DNA from: Streptomyces sp. SCUT-3 | GTDB lineage: Bacteria > Actinomycetota > Actinomycetes > Streptomycetales > Streptomycetaceae | Direction of reading: 5' to 3' | Assembly: GCF_014083985.1 (NCBI RefSeq) | Contig: NZ_CP046907.1 | Coordinates: forward strand, 2,460,001 to 2,524,000 | Length of the DNA: 64,000 bases | Shown here: positions 18,358-26,343 of the stretch, one piece after another | Layout of the letters: every line of letters starts with the position of its first letter | Numbering within the stretch: the stretch's first letter is position 1 | Made by a program: the position numbers and the translations under genes | Notes under the pieces: generated by a model | The model's database searches: none | What the model was told of the DNA's origin: nothing | Seen by the model: the letters and a program-made list of their open reading frames with translations, nothing else

Positions 18358-19038
18358 ATGCGCGACGCTTACCACGAGGAGCTCGACTCGATCGGCGACG
18401 GACTGGTCGAGATGGCCCGGCTGGTCGGGTCCGCGATCGGCCGCGCCACCACCGCGCTGCTCGACGCGGACCTGAAGCTGGCCGAGAGTGTGATCGCCGC
18501 GGACGAGAAGGTCGACGACCTCCAGCGCGACCTGGAGAACCGCGCCATCACCCTGCTGGCCCGCCAGCAGCCGGTCGCCACCGACCTGCGGATAGTGGTG
18601 ACGAGCCTGCGGATGAGCGCCGACCTGGAGCGCTGCGGCGACCTGGCCCGGCACGTCGCCAAGCTCGCCCGCCTGCGGTTCCCCGAGTCCGCCGTCCCGC
18701 AGGACCTGCACAGCACCGTCCTGGAGATGGGCCACCTGGCCCAGCGGCTGGTCGCCAAGGCCGCCGAGGTCATCATCACCAAGGACGTCGACCTGGCCCT
18801 GCAGCTGGAGCAGGACGACGACGAGATGGACCAGTTCCACCGCGCCCTGTTCCAGCACCTGCTCGACGACCGCTGGGCGCACGGCATCGAGACCGCCGTC
18901 GACGTCACCCTGTGCGGCCGGTACTACGAGCGGTACGCCGACCACGCCGTCTCGGTCGCCAAGCGGGTGGTCTACCTGGTGACCGGCGAGCACGCCGACG
19001 AGCTCACGGCCGTCCCGGAGACCGACGGCACCGTCTGA
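18358..19038 (+). CDS. phoU: Phosphate transport/signalling regulator PhoU
   Basis: 226 residues from ATG 18358 (MRDAYHEELDSIGDGLVEMA), preceded by GAGAGGA. It is an all-helical protein with two PhoU repeats, each carrying the acidic metal-binding E/D-x-x-x-D pattern (AADEKVDDLQRDLENRAI and QDDDEMDQFHRALF) and LRMSADLERCGDLARHVA / CGRYYERYADHAVSVA. PhoU couples the Pst transporter to PhoR and dampens the phosphate-starvation response; it acts at the cytoplasmic membrane. It is divergent from phoR-phoP with a PHO box between them. The C-terminal LTAVPETDGTV tail is variable. Confidence 0.95.
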   Translation: MRDAYHEELDSIGDGLVEMARLVGSAIGRATTALLDADLKLAESVIAADEKVDDLQRDLENRAITLLARQQPVATDLRIVVTSLRMSADLERCGDLARHVAKLARLRFPESAVPQDLHSTVLEMGHLAQRLVAKAAEVIITKDVDLALQLEQDDDEMDQFHRALFQHLLDDRWAHGIETAVDVTLCGRYYERYADHAVSVAKRVVYLVTGEHADELTAVPETDGTV

Positions 19039-19101
19039 CCCCGGGGCCGGGCCGTGTCCGGACGGCGGCCCGGGACACGGCGGCAGACCAGACCGTCACG
19101 A

Positions 19102-19143
19102 CGAGCCCGGGCGCACGGTTCCCGAACCGTGCGCCCGGGCTCG
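19102..19143 (+). terminator. Terminator of phoU
   Basis: A perfect 20-bp stem (left arm CGAGCCCGGGCGCACGGTTC) with a 2-nt loop, 64 bp after the phoU stop. Confidence 0.8.
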
Positions 19144-19282
19144 CGGGCGCGGTGGCGGACCGGGGCGAATACACCCTGTGCTCCCGTGCGCCGTCGGTGC
19201 GACATTGATGCGGCGGCGGTGGCGCGGTGGACTGGCGGGTGGCAGTCAGGCACAGCATCAGGCACAGCCGAGGAGGAGTTCC

Positions 19283-19426
19283 ATGTCGGACCTTCGCATG
19301 CCCCCCAACGTCGACCGTCTTCCGGGCGGGTCCCCCGCACAGCCGCCGGCCGCGTGCGGCTGCGGCTCGAGCTGCAGCTGCGGCTGCCAGTCCGGCTCCT
19401 CCTGCAACTGCGGCGGAAGCTGCTGA
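19283..19426 (+). CDS. Small cysteine-rich peptide, metallothionein-like
   Basis: 47 residues from ATG 19283 with a perfect AGGAGGAG ribosome site at 19271-19278. The first 24 residues (MSDLRMPPNVDRLPGGSPAQ, then PPAA) are polar and proline-rich. The last 23 hold eight cysteines in C-x-C and C-x-C-x-C clusters separated by Gly and Ser, with no aromatic residues. This composition is that of metal-thiolate proteins such as metallothioneins. A ribosomally made peptide precursor is possible because of the leader-like first half, but no modifying enzyme is nearby. The gene is monocistronic after the phoU terminator; its own terminator has been split by an IS30 element. Confidence 0.7.
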   Translation: MSDLRMPPNVDRLPGGSPAQPPAACGCGSSCSCGCQSGSSCNCGGSC

Positions 19427-19463
19427 CCGGACGCACGCACGCGCCCGGGCCCCGGTGGTGACC

Positions 19464-20945
19464 CTTGGGTTCTAACGGTCCTCGCAACACCCGCGATCTG
19501 TGGGAGTTGCGGGGACCGTGGGCGTTGAGCGTGATGATTTTTCCGGGCTGCGGGAGCGTTTCCTTGCGCGGCTGGACGTCGTGGGGAACGTGACTGTGGT
19601 GGCCCGGGAGCTGGGGGTGAACCGGAACACTGCCTTCGGCTGGGCCCGGAAGGCCGGGCGGCGTTCGGAGCGCCGGCCGCGCCGGCATCCCCGGCGGGAC
19701 GAGTACGAGCGGCTTCGGGCCGCCGGTGTCGCACGCCGGGTTGCGGCCCGGCAGGTCGGTGTGAACGAGCGCACGGCCAAGGACTGGGACTGGGGCGTCA
19801 AGAAGACCCGCTCTTCGCGCATCTATCCGGACGGGCGCCGTGTCGACTACGCGGCCGGGACCGTCACGATGTGCGGTGTGACCATGCCACCGGTGGGCCT
19901 GACCGCCCTGGAGAAGCAGCTTCACCCGCGATTCCTGACGCTCGCCGAGCGCGAGAAGATCCGTGATCTGCGTGCGGCGGGGCAGTCGCTGCGGGCGATC
20001 GGACGGGCCTTGGGACGGCCGGCGAGCACCGTCAAGCGGGAGATCGACGCGAACTCCGGCACCGAGGGCTACCGGCCCTACGCCGCCCACCGCGCGGCCG
20101 CCGCACGCAGGCCCCGGCCCAAGGAGCGCAAGCTGCTGCGCGCGGGACGGCTGCGCCGCTTCGTCCGGGACGGACTGCGCCGGCGGTGGTCACCGGAGCA
20201 GGTCTGCCACGCTCTACGCAAGGAGCATCCCGACGACGAGAGCATGCGGGTGAGCGTGGAAACGATCTACCAGGCGCTGTACTTCCAGGCCCGCGGCGGC
20301 CTGAAGCGGGAGGTCCAGGCTGCCGTCCGTTCCGGCCGCACCCGCCGCAAACCACGCCGGGACCCCCAGCGGCGCACCCCTCGGTTCACCGACCCCATGG
20401 TGATGATCAGCGACCGTCCCGCCGACGTCGAGGACCGGGCCGTGCCCGGACACTGGGAAGGCGACCTGATCATCGGCGCGGGCGGCCGCTCCGCGATCGC
20501 CACCCTGGTCGAGCGCAGCACCCGGTACACCATGCTGGTCCACCTGCCGGGCGGCGTCCACGACGCCGAGACCGTCCGCGACGGCCTCGTCACCACGGTC
20601 CAGACCCTGCCCGCCCACCTGCGCGGCTCCCTCACCTGGGACCAGGGCAGCGAGATGGCACGCCACCAGCAGTTCAGCATGGCCACCGGCATGCCCGTCT
20701 ACTTCTGCGACCCGGCCTCGCCCTGGCAACGCGGCTCGAACGAGAACACCAACGGACTCCTGCGCCAGTACTTCCCCAAGGGCACCGACCTGAGCGTCCA
20801 CAGTCCCGAAGACCTCGAACACGTCGCCCAGGAACTCAACGGCCGCCCACGCAAGACGCTCGGCTGGGATACCCCAGCCGAGCGTCTACGTGATCTACTC
20901 ACCACCTGAAACCAAGTGGTGTTGCGACGACCCCTTGAACCCAAG
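19464..20945 (+). mobile_element. IS30-family insertion sequence, 1482 bp
   Basis: Terminal inverted repeats of 28 bp with four mismatches: left CTTGGGTTCTAACGGTC... at 19464-19491 and right ...CTTGAACCCAAG ending at 20945. Both inner ends share CGCAACACC. The element is flanked by a 3-bp duplication ACC (19461-19463 and 20946-20948), the size expected for IS30. One intact transposase gene fills it. It sits inside the loop of a 17-bp-stem terminator whose halves are 19447-19463 and 20954-20970. Confidence 0.9.
19500..20909 (+). CDS. IS30-family transposase
   Basis: 469 residues from GTG 19500. Two HTH regions: an N-terminal one (VTVVARELGVNRNTAFGWA) and the family-typical FLTLAEREKIRDLRAAGQSL / RAIGRALGRPASTVKREI. 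The catalytic core has the DDE triad in GHWEGDLIIG, LTWDQGSEMARH and WQRGSNENTNGLLRQYFPKG, then HVAQELNGRPRKTLGW. The frame is intact, so the element may still be mobile. It is longer than typical IS30 transposases (about 380) owing to the extra N-terminal HTH. Transposition is cut-and-paste or via a head-to-head intermediate, with 2-3 bp target duplication. Confidence 0.93.
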   Translation: MGVAGTVGVERDDFSGLRERFLARLDVVGNVTVVARELGVNRNTAFGWARKAGRRSERRPRRHPRRDEYERLRAAGVARRVAARQVGVNERTAKDWDWGVKKTRSSRIYPDGRRVDYAAGTVTMCGVTMPPVGLTALEKQLHPRFLTLAEREKIRDLRAAGQSLRAIGRALGRPASTVKREIDANSGTEGYRPYAAHRAAAARRPRPKERKLLRAGRLRRFVRDGLRRRWSPEQVCHALRKEHPDDESMRVSVETIYQALYFQARGGLKREVQAAVRSGRTRRKPRRDPQRRTPRFTDPMVMISDRPADVEDRAVPGHWEGDLIIGAGGRSAIATLVERSTRYTMLVHLPGGVHDAETVRDGLVTTVQTLPAHLRGSLTWDQGSEMARHQQFSMATGMPVYFCDPASPWQRGSNENTNGLLRQYFPKGTDLSVHSPEDLEHVAQELNGRPRKTLGWDTPAERLRDLLTT

Positions 20946-20953
20946 ACCCACAA

Positions 20954-20977
20954 GGTCACCACCGGGGCCCTGTTTTT
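20954..20977 (+). terminator. Right half of a terminator split by the IS30 element
   Basis: GGTCACCACCGGGGCCC followed by TGTTTTT is the exact reverse complement of 19447-19463. Removing the IS and one ACC copy restores a 17-bp perfect stem with loop CACAA and a T-tract, 20 bp after the cysteine-rich peptide gene. The hairpin is now 1.5 kb apart. Confidence 0.85.
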
Positions 20978-20997
20978 CCCGCTTCTCGCGGAGGGCT

Positions 20998-21145
20998 GCT
21001 TCTTCTTGCCCGGGTCGTACCGGGGATCTCAACGGCTTGCGTTTCCGCTGCTCAGGATCGTTGTCCCTGAGCCCCTGCCGGTCGCCGTCGATCCTCCTCG
21101 GCCGACGGCAGTCGGCAACGACGGCGGGACAGCCGACCGACGAGG
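20998..21145. repeat. Decayed third attachment-site copy and 45-bp repeat
   Basis: 20999-21029 (CTTCTTCTTGCCCGGGTC, then GTACCGGGGATCT) matches attL at 22461-22492 with one deletion and two or three substitutions. About 100 bp on, 21101-21145 repeats 22675-22719 (GCCGACGGCAGTC core; 45 bp, 4-5 mismatches). The same order of att-like core then repeat at both places suggests the left end of a second, mostly deleted element related to the AICE. No gene is seen in 20978-21175. Confidence 0.65.
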
Positions 21146-21175
21146 TGGCGCGCAGCGGGCCGGGGGGCGGATGTG

Positions 21176-22039
21176 TCAGCCCGTGCAGTTCGGAACGGGG
21201 ACATCGCTGCCGGCGCAGTTGGTGGGCTGGTTGTTCCTGACCCGGCTGGAGTTCAGCACGACGGTTCCGCCCGTGTTCAGGACGCCGCCGGGAGCCACGG
21301 CAGCCGTGTTGGTGTTGACGTTGCTGTCGGTGATGGTGGTACTGCCTCCTCCGACGTTGGCGACGCCTCCGGCCCGGCGGGCCTGGTTCTCGTTGATGTT
21401 GCTCCGGAGGATCTGCAGGGTGCCGTCGTTGGCGGCGCCTCCGCCGACGCCGGTGGTAGCGGTGTTGTCGATAACACGGCTGTTGACGATGGTCATGTTG
21501 CCGTCGTTGGCGACGCCCCCGCCGTTGACGTTGGCGGTGTTGTCCATGATGTTGCTGTTCTCGATCCGCGTCGTCGTCCCCGCGACTCCGCCGATGCCAC
21601 CCGAGTAGTTGGCGCGGTTGTCGCGGATGGTGCTGTGGGACACGGTCAGTCGACCGAAGTTCGCGATGCCGCCACCAAAATCGGATGCGTCTCCGTTCGT
21701 GATGGTCACATCGCGGATGTTGAGATCACCGGCCGCACCCACGGTGAGGATGCCGAAGCCGGCAGTGGAGGAACGGGTGATGGTGCTGCGGTTGGCGTGG
21801 ATGACAAGAGTGCTGGTGACCGGCGGCAGCGGCGAGGTCAGTCTGTAGGTGCAACCCGGCGCCAGGAAGAGAGTGTTGCCTCCGGAGGAGTTGGCGGTGG
21901 CGATCGCGGTGAACAGGGCGTTCTCGTTGCAGGGAACGGCCGTCTGCGCCGAGGACGGCGTGGCGGTGGCCACTACCGTCGCGAGAGCTGCGGTGCACAG
22001 CGCCTGCGCCGTGAACGCGGATGATCCGCGGATGAACAT
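21176..22039 (-). CDS. Secreted right-handed beta-helix repeat protein
   Basis: 287 residues, ATG 22039, with GAGGAGCC upstream. A signal peptide is clear (basic MFIRG, hydrophobic ALCTAALATVVATATPSSAQ). The mature chain is a run of about 22-residue coils with G-G-x-x-N and S-x-I/V-x-N-T/N patterns (FGGGIANFGRLTVSHSTIRD, GGGVANDGNMTIVNSRVIDN, GGGAANDGTLQILRSNINEN), diagnostic of pectate-lyase-like/polymorphic-protein beta-helices. Two Cys pairs (CNENAL / GCTYRL and NCAGS / PNCTG) cap the ends. It is probably exported; no catalytic residues are evident. It lies between two att-like sites, so it may be cargo left by a lost element. Confidence 0.75.
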   Translation of the reverse strand: MFIRGSSAFTAQALCTAALATVVATATPSSAQTAVPCNENALFTAIATANSSGGNTLFLAPGCTYRLTSPLPPVTSTLVIHANRSTITRSSTAGFGILTVGAAGDLNIRDVTITNGDASDFGGGIANFGRLTVSHSTIRDNRANYSGGIGGVAGTTTRIENSNIMDNTANVNGGGVANDGNMTIVNSRVIDNTATTGVGGGAANDGTLQILRSNINENQARRAGGVANVGGGSTTITDSNVNTNTAAVAPGGVLNTGGTVVLNSSRVRNNQPTNCAGSDVPVPNCTG

Positions 22040-22408
22040 GGGTGGCTCCTCGTAGGTCCCGGAACGTGGGTGCTCCCGGTGCCAATGTCCGCAGCGCCGA
22101 CTTTGTGGGAGCGGTGTAAATGGTCACCAGGACACGTGGGAATGACGCTGCTCGGGAGGAGGTGCCCCCTTGACGGCGTAGCTGTTTCCGCCCGGTGGCC
22201 GACATCACGCTCGTTACTTGATGCTTGAACGGCTATGGGTCAAAGCCGCTTCGCGCGAGCGGCCGCACCTTGACGGGGCTTCAATCACGTCTGCGCGCCT
22301 TTTCTCACCTCGGGTCGCGTTCACCCGGTTCCTTCCGGCCGGCGCACCTCTGCGACCGGGTACGGCAGTTGCAGAAGAACGGCATGCGCACCCCCTGAGG
22401 CGACAAAA
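22040..22408. other. 369-bp intergenic region before the AICE
   Basis: Contains the promoter side of the beta-helix gene (minus) and otherwise no convincing gene on either strand. Short frames present lack codon bias and ribosome sites. Confidence 0.5.
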
Positions 22409-22446
22409 AGCCCCCTTCCGGCAGGGACAGCGCCGGAAGGGGGCTT
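22409..22446. terminator. Bidirectional terminator outside attL
   Basis: A 13-bp stem (AAGCCCCCTTCCG with its complement) flanked by AAAAA and TTGTT. It lies just outside the left attachment core and resembles the hairpin beside attR at 38683-38718. It is probably the original gpmA terminator, displaced 16 kb from gpmA by the AICE. Confidence 0.7.
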
Positions 22447-22458
22447 GTTCGTGCGGGG

Positions 22459-22477
22459 TTACTTCTTCTTGCCCTGG
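22459..22477. repeat. attL core
   Basis: The 19-bp core TTACTTCTTCTTGCCCTGG is identical to attR; similarity continues imperfectly to 22487 (TCTTG). On the minus strand it still reads QGKKK-stop, the same ending as gpmA. Confidence 0.88.
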
Positions 22478-22973
22478 GTCTTGCCGGGGATCTTGGTGAC
22501 CTGGATTTTTGCTGGTCAGGGGCAGTGAGCCCGTGCGTCTGGTGGTCGTCGTTGGTCGTCATTGGCCACTGTTGAGCGGCCTCGGACGGCCCAGAGACGG
22601 CCCAGCATTGCCCCGACAGCGCCGCGTTCGGCTGATGGCCGGGGCACCCTCAATGCAGCCCGGTCTGAACCTCAGCCGACGGCAGTCAGCCACGACGGCG
22701 GGCCAGCCGACCGACCAGGCGCGCGTATGCCTCGCTGCACCCCCGCTGGCCTCAGCCACGCCGCTGATGCTCTCGGCCAGAGCAAGCCGCGACGGCCGAC
22801 CCGTGACGACGACGCCGGCGCCCTCAGTTTGGGCATCACCGCTGATGGGGCCAGAGAGCCGTGCCGACCTGGGCAAATCCGCTTGGACCCGTGTCAGTTG
22901 CGAGCTCACGGTCATCGGTGTCAACCGCGGTTCCCCACTCGCTCTAGAAGCCATCTGACACGGCGTTCTCAGG
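22478..22973. other. Left end of the AICE: integrase arm site and repeats, no gene
   Basis: Holds a 21-bp sequence (22585-22605, two copies of ACGGCCCAG) repeated exactly at 38651-38671 next to the integrase stop, probably arm-type integrase binding sites. It also holds the 45-bp repeat 22675-22719 shared with 21101-21145. Four GCTGATG/GGCCAG-like words recur in 22720-22860. No gene with credible codon bias is visible. Confidence 0.6.
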
Positions 22974-23231
22974 TCACTCGTACACAACTGCCGCGCTCAG
23001 TGCACGGGCGAAGAACGTCCAGTCGCCATCCGCTGGCACCTCTTGGTCGAAGTTCCGGTGCCAGGCCGACGAGTCGTCGATCCATGACGCCAGCGCGTCC
23101 AGGTAACGCTCAAGCGTGGAGTTCTCCCACTCACCGCCTCGTTCGAGGAGATCGGCACGCAAGGCACGTATGTGGTCCGACAGGGCCGCTCTACTGTCGA
23201 CTCTGTGCGCCGGATCATTTGGAAGCTGCAC
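22974..23231 (-). CDS. Small acidic protein, DUF7660-like
   Basis: 85 residues from GTG 23231. It has WENSTLERYLDALASWIDD and ends PADGDWTFFARALSAAVVYE, a pattern (W-E-N-x-T-L, then W-x-x-x-A-x-x-L-x-A-A-x-x-Y-E) I associate with DUF7660 proteins, which occur as single small genes, often in accessory DNA. No catalytic residues are visible. It is the leftmost cargo gene of the AICE and runs in the same direction as the OLD-like ATPase 187 bp upstream. Whether it is an immunity or accessory factor of the defence genes is unknown. Confidence 0.6.
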   Translation of the reverse strand: MQLPNDPAHRVDSRAALSDHIRALRADLLERGGEWENSTLERYLDALASWIDDSSAWHRNFDQEVPADGDWTFFARALSAAVVYE

Positions 23232-23417
23232 TATGACGGCACCCTATCTGCGTAGTCGACTGCGACATTCTGGTGTGAGCTGGCACCTAACCGGTAGCGC
23301 ACACGGCTCCGGAGGCCGTGACTATAGGAGGCGAACCTGCAGGTCAGGACAGCTCGGACTAGCAACGTGTCCGTTGCCAGTCCACAGGCAGTCCATGAAT
23401 GCTGATGAGGACAGCGC

Positions 23418-24902
23418 CTACGTCTCGGGTACCAGCCTCTGCTCAAGGGCCCGTACGAATGCGGCGCGCTCCGTGGGAGAAACGGCGTCCTTGGCCCAGA
23501 TCGCCGCTATTGCTTCCCAAACTCGGTCCGTGCGCACGCGCGGGCCTAGATGCTCCGCGACTCGCCGTGTCCAAGCGTGATGGTTGTCAATTTGACGAGC
23601 GTCATCAACCGCTTGAAGAAGTTCACCCGCCCGGACATCCAAGCGCATGGCGACCTTTTCCCAAGAAGCTTCGTCCAGAGAGTCAAACAACTCCTTTTCG
23701 GGAGCCTGGGTTCCGGGCAACGTCACACAGCCACTCTGCTCCGATTGATCCGCGTCTAGCACACCCAACGAAACACTTGGGAGACGTCCTTCGTGCGCCA
23801 GCCCTCCGAGAATAGTCACGGTGGACGCTGCGCCAGCCGCAATGATTTCCACTCTGCGACTCAAGTCGGGTGCCTCTTGGTTAATCAAAGCGTCAATCAG
23901 GACTGCCGCCTTGTCGTCTTCGCAGAACAAAACCAATTCCGGGTGGTCGACGTCGTCCATCAAAGACATGGCGAATTTCGCCGTAACGCCGTAAAGGACA
24001 TCACGGCCGCCGCCGCGATGAGTCTGTATGTAGATTCGGGCTTCCGTAGGCAACTGTTCCATGATCGTCGCCGAGTGGGTGGAAAGGATGAACTGCATCT
24101 TGCGTTTTTCCGCAAGTTCGAAAAGTTCAGCCATCAGACGCCGTTGCGCACGAGGGTGCAAGGAAGCTTCGACTTCGTCGATAATGATCAAAGAGCGATC
24201 AGGGGCGGAGCGGAGAAGATCCACCAGGTCGGCTGTGGCATCCTCGCCTGCGCCCTGGTGGAAGTTGGAGTATTCTCCGGCGCCCGCGTTCAAGACGCCA
24301 ACCTGCTTGTTCTGGAACGTTGCCATGCCACTGGATGTGTAAGGCCTGTTCATGATCCGAGACAGAAGGGCTCGGTCCGACTCGTTAAATGGGGTGACTG
24401 CGGCCGTGAAATTCGCCTGCGTGGCAGCCTTTCCGTACCCAATCTGCGTGTTGACGGGCTGGGTACGGCTGATATCGAGGAAAAAAATTGAACGCGCGAA
24501 GCGGTCAGGCATACCTCGCCAGCGGCTTGTGCGCTTGCGAAGCGTCTGCGTGTCGATCTTTGTCCCTCGCCTCACTTGATAAGTGAGCGTGACGCCCTCA
24601 ACTTTCTCCCACGGAGTATTGGGGAAAAAGTCGTCAGGGTAAAACGTGTGCCCGGTAGTCTGCTCTGCCGTATAGGCGGCAGCCGCAGCCTTCAGGATGG
24701 TGCTTTTTCCTGCTCCATTCTCACCTGCGATAGCTACAACAGGGAACCGGAATTCAACCACTTCCCCTGTCCAGCCGCGCAACCCATTGATCTGAACCGA
24801 GTCCAGGAACAGAGGCCATCCTTTGCTCGTGTTCCGTGCCGTATTCCATTCGTGAGTCAAAGAGCTCAGAGTGGGCAGTGGGCGATGGGTATTATTAGGC
24901 AC
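23418..24902 (-). CDS. OLD-like AAA ATPase with C-terminal TOPRIM-like domain
   Basis: 494 residues from GTG 24902, preceded by AGGAAGAGG; the frame is open to 25034, where ATG 24947 is an alternative. An ABC/SMC-type ATPase: Walker A AGENGAGKSTILKA (about residue 60), Walker B with catalytic Glu SLIIIDEVEASLHPRAQ (about 240), H-loop FILSTHSATIMEQLP. The C-terminal part has LVLFCEDDKAAVLIDALI and SLGVLDADQSEQSG, matching the acidic E and D-x-D of OLD/TOPRIM nucleases. Such proteins act in phage defence (OLD, GajA-like). It follows the M.SgrAI-type gene by 70 bp on the same strand, probably co-transcribed. GC is visibly lower than the core genome. Confidence 0.75.
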   Translation of the reverse strand: MPNNTHRPLPTLSSLTHEWNTARNTSKGWPLFLDSVQINGLRGWTGEVVEFRFPVVAIAGENGAGKSTILKAAAAAYTAEQTTGHTFYPDDFFPNTPWEKVEGVTLTYQVRRGTKIDTQTLRKRTSRWRGMPDRFARSIFFLDISRTQPVNTQIGYGKAATQANFTAAVTPFNESDRALLSRIMNRPYTSSGMATFQNKQVGVLNAGAGEYSNFHQGAGEDATADLVDLLRSAPDRSLIIIDEVEASLHPRAQRRLMAELFELAEKRKMQFILSTHSATIMEQLPTEARIYIQTHRGGGRDVLYGVTAKFAMSLMDDVDHPELVLFCEDDKAAVLIDALINQEAPDLSRRVEIIAAGAASTVTILGGLAHEGRLPSVSLGVLDADQSEQSGCVTLPGTQAPEKELFDSLDEASWEKVAMRLDVRAGELLQAVDDARQIDNHHAWTRRVAEHLGPRVRTDRVWEAIAAIWAKDAVSPTERAAFVRALEQRLVPET

Positions 24903-24972
24903 GCCGCCTCTTCCTATGTTCGCGCTTGGTCCGTCATCTGACGGCATGGGGGCCCGATTTGCGACTGGATGA

Positions 24973-26211
24973 TCAAGCGGAAGAAAGCGCCAGCATTTGT
25001 TGGACGGGGACCGCGAACGAGAGCTTAGAAGCATCTCGCGAATTGAGCTGCGTCAAGGCCTGCTGGGCTGCTGCTGCAAGTGCACGCGCCATCAGAGGGG
25101 GAACGGCGTTCCCGATCTGCTTCAGCATCTGCCATTCACTCGTCTGAAAAACGAAGCCGTCGTGGAACGACTGGAGGCGCGCGGCCTCTCTAACCGTGAT
25201 CCACCGCTGGAACTTAGGGTGCACCCACTCAGACATGTCGCGGTGCATCTGGGCCAGGATCGTGTACGCGGGCTTATCTGGGTGCAAGCGACGCCACTTC
25301 TCCGGGCGAGCTCCATCCCAAATTTCCTTTGGAAGTGAGTCGGCTTTCGCCCCTGGAGCCAGCAAAGAAATCAGCTCTTTCCTGCGTTGCTGGATCTCCT
25401 TGGTGTGATGATTGTGGAGCGCTACAGATCCACCCGCCGCCGTCTTCTTGTACTCAGATGAGTACCAGCGCCCGTCACGGTCAATTCGCATTTCGTCAAG
25501 TACCGGGCTGTTGGCGCGTGATCGCGGGTAAGGGCGAGGCTCATAGTGAACTGCCGTTTCCTCAGGAATGTCCCGGATCGCCTGACGTACGGTGTACTCT
25601 GGTTGCTTCTGCACTTCGAGTGCAGCTTGGAGGAAAGCGCCGGCTTCCATGCCGAGGTCCTCCTCGTCACGCACCCCGAAGAAAATGGCCCGCTTACGAA
25701 GTTGTGGGACGCCGTAATCGCTAGCGGTCACGACGACGACGCCACTATTCGTGTATCCAGCCTCGGCAAATGCAGCAAGCGCGGCACGTTTGAAGCGGCC
25801 CTTAGCAAGGAGGAGCATGTTGGGAACATTCTCCATAAGGAATACCTTAGGTCGAAGTTCCTTCAAAACTCGCACGTATTCGCCGTAAAGCTCGTTGCGC
25901 GGATCGTCTAGGAGGCGAGTGCCGATCTGGCTATAGCCCTGACACGGAGGCCCCCCGAAAAGCATGTCGATGTTGCCTCGCTCAACCGCTTCGAAGCGAT
26001 GACGCTCCTCTTGCCACTCAGCTGACTCGGGCTTGAGGAAATAGTGTACGTCTCCTTCGAAGAGAGGGACCTCGGGGAAGTTATGCCTGTACGTAACTGC
26101 CGCAAAACGGTCCATCTCGACCGCCGCCTCGACGCTGAACCCTGCGAGTCGCACACCCTCACAGAAGCCGCCGCAGCCCGAGAACAGTGAGACTGCTCGG
26201 AACACTGACAT
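24973..26211 (-). CDS. sgrAIM: DNA cytosine-5 methyltransferase of an SgrAI-type R-M system
   Basis: 412 residues with all main C5-methyltransferase motifs: I VSLFSGCGGFCEGVRLAGF, IV GGPPCQGYSQIG (catalytic Cys), VI FLMENVPNML, VIII QLRKRAIFFGV, IX LTVREAARLQSFHDGF-like (TVREAARLQSFHDGF) and X QIGNAVPPLMARAL. The target-recognition region lies about residues 215-320. It methylates cytosine to protect host DNA from the adjacent endonuclease, whose family cuts CR/CCGGYG. Divergent from the controller and endonuclease genes, the arrangement I recall for the S. griseus SgrAI system. The specificity is inferred from the partner enzyme, not from this sequence. Confidence 0.88.
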   Translation of the reverse strand: MSVFRAVSLFSGCGGFCEGVRLAGFSVEAAVEMDRFAAVTYRHNFPEVPLFEGDVHYFLKPESAEWQEERHRFEAVERGNIDMLFGGPPCQGYSQIGTRLLDDPRNELYGEYVRVLKELRPKVFLMENVPNMLLLAKGRFKRAALAAFAEAGYTNSGVVVVTASDYGVPQLRKRAIFFGVRDEEDLGMEAGAFLQAALEVQKQPEYTVRQAIRDIPEETAVHYEPRPYPRSRANSPVLDEMRIDRDGRWYSSEYKKTAAGGSVALHNHHTKEIQQRRKELISLLAPGAKADSLPKEIWDGARPEKWRRLHPDKPAYTILAQMHRDMSEWVHPKFQRWITVREAARLQSFHDGFVFQTSEWQMLKQIGNAVPPLMARALAAAAQQALTQLNSRDASKLSFAVPVQQMLALSSA

Positions 26212-26292
26212 TACTTCCCACCCTTCGTAGCTGCCCTGACCCTAACCGTGGCCGCTGGCAGACTGGCACATCCTAGCTGCACGCCGGCGGAT

Positions 26293-26314
26293 GTGACTTA
26301 TATTCCGTGGTCAC
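26293..26314. promoter_or_regulatory. Candidate C-protein operator in the divergent R-M promoter
   Basis: An inverted repeat GTGAC-N12-GTCAC spans a TATATT-like -10 (26300-26305) in the 130-bp region between the methyltransferase and controller starts. The position and AT-rich centre suit a controller-protein box. Weakly supported. Confidence 0.4.
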
Positions 26315-26343
26315 TGTGTCATCAGCAGTCTACGGTTCGTGGC

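Noticed and set aside
19178-19282. N-terminal extension of the cysteine-rich peptide
   Set aside because: The frame is open upstream, but the AGGAGGAG ribosome site fits only ATG 19283.
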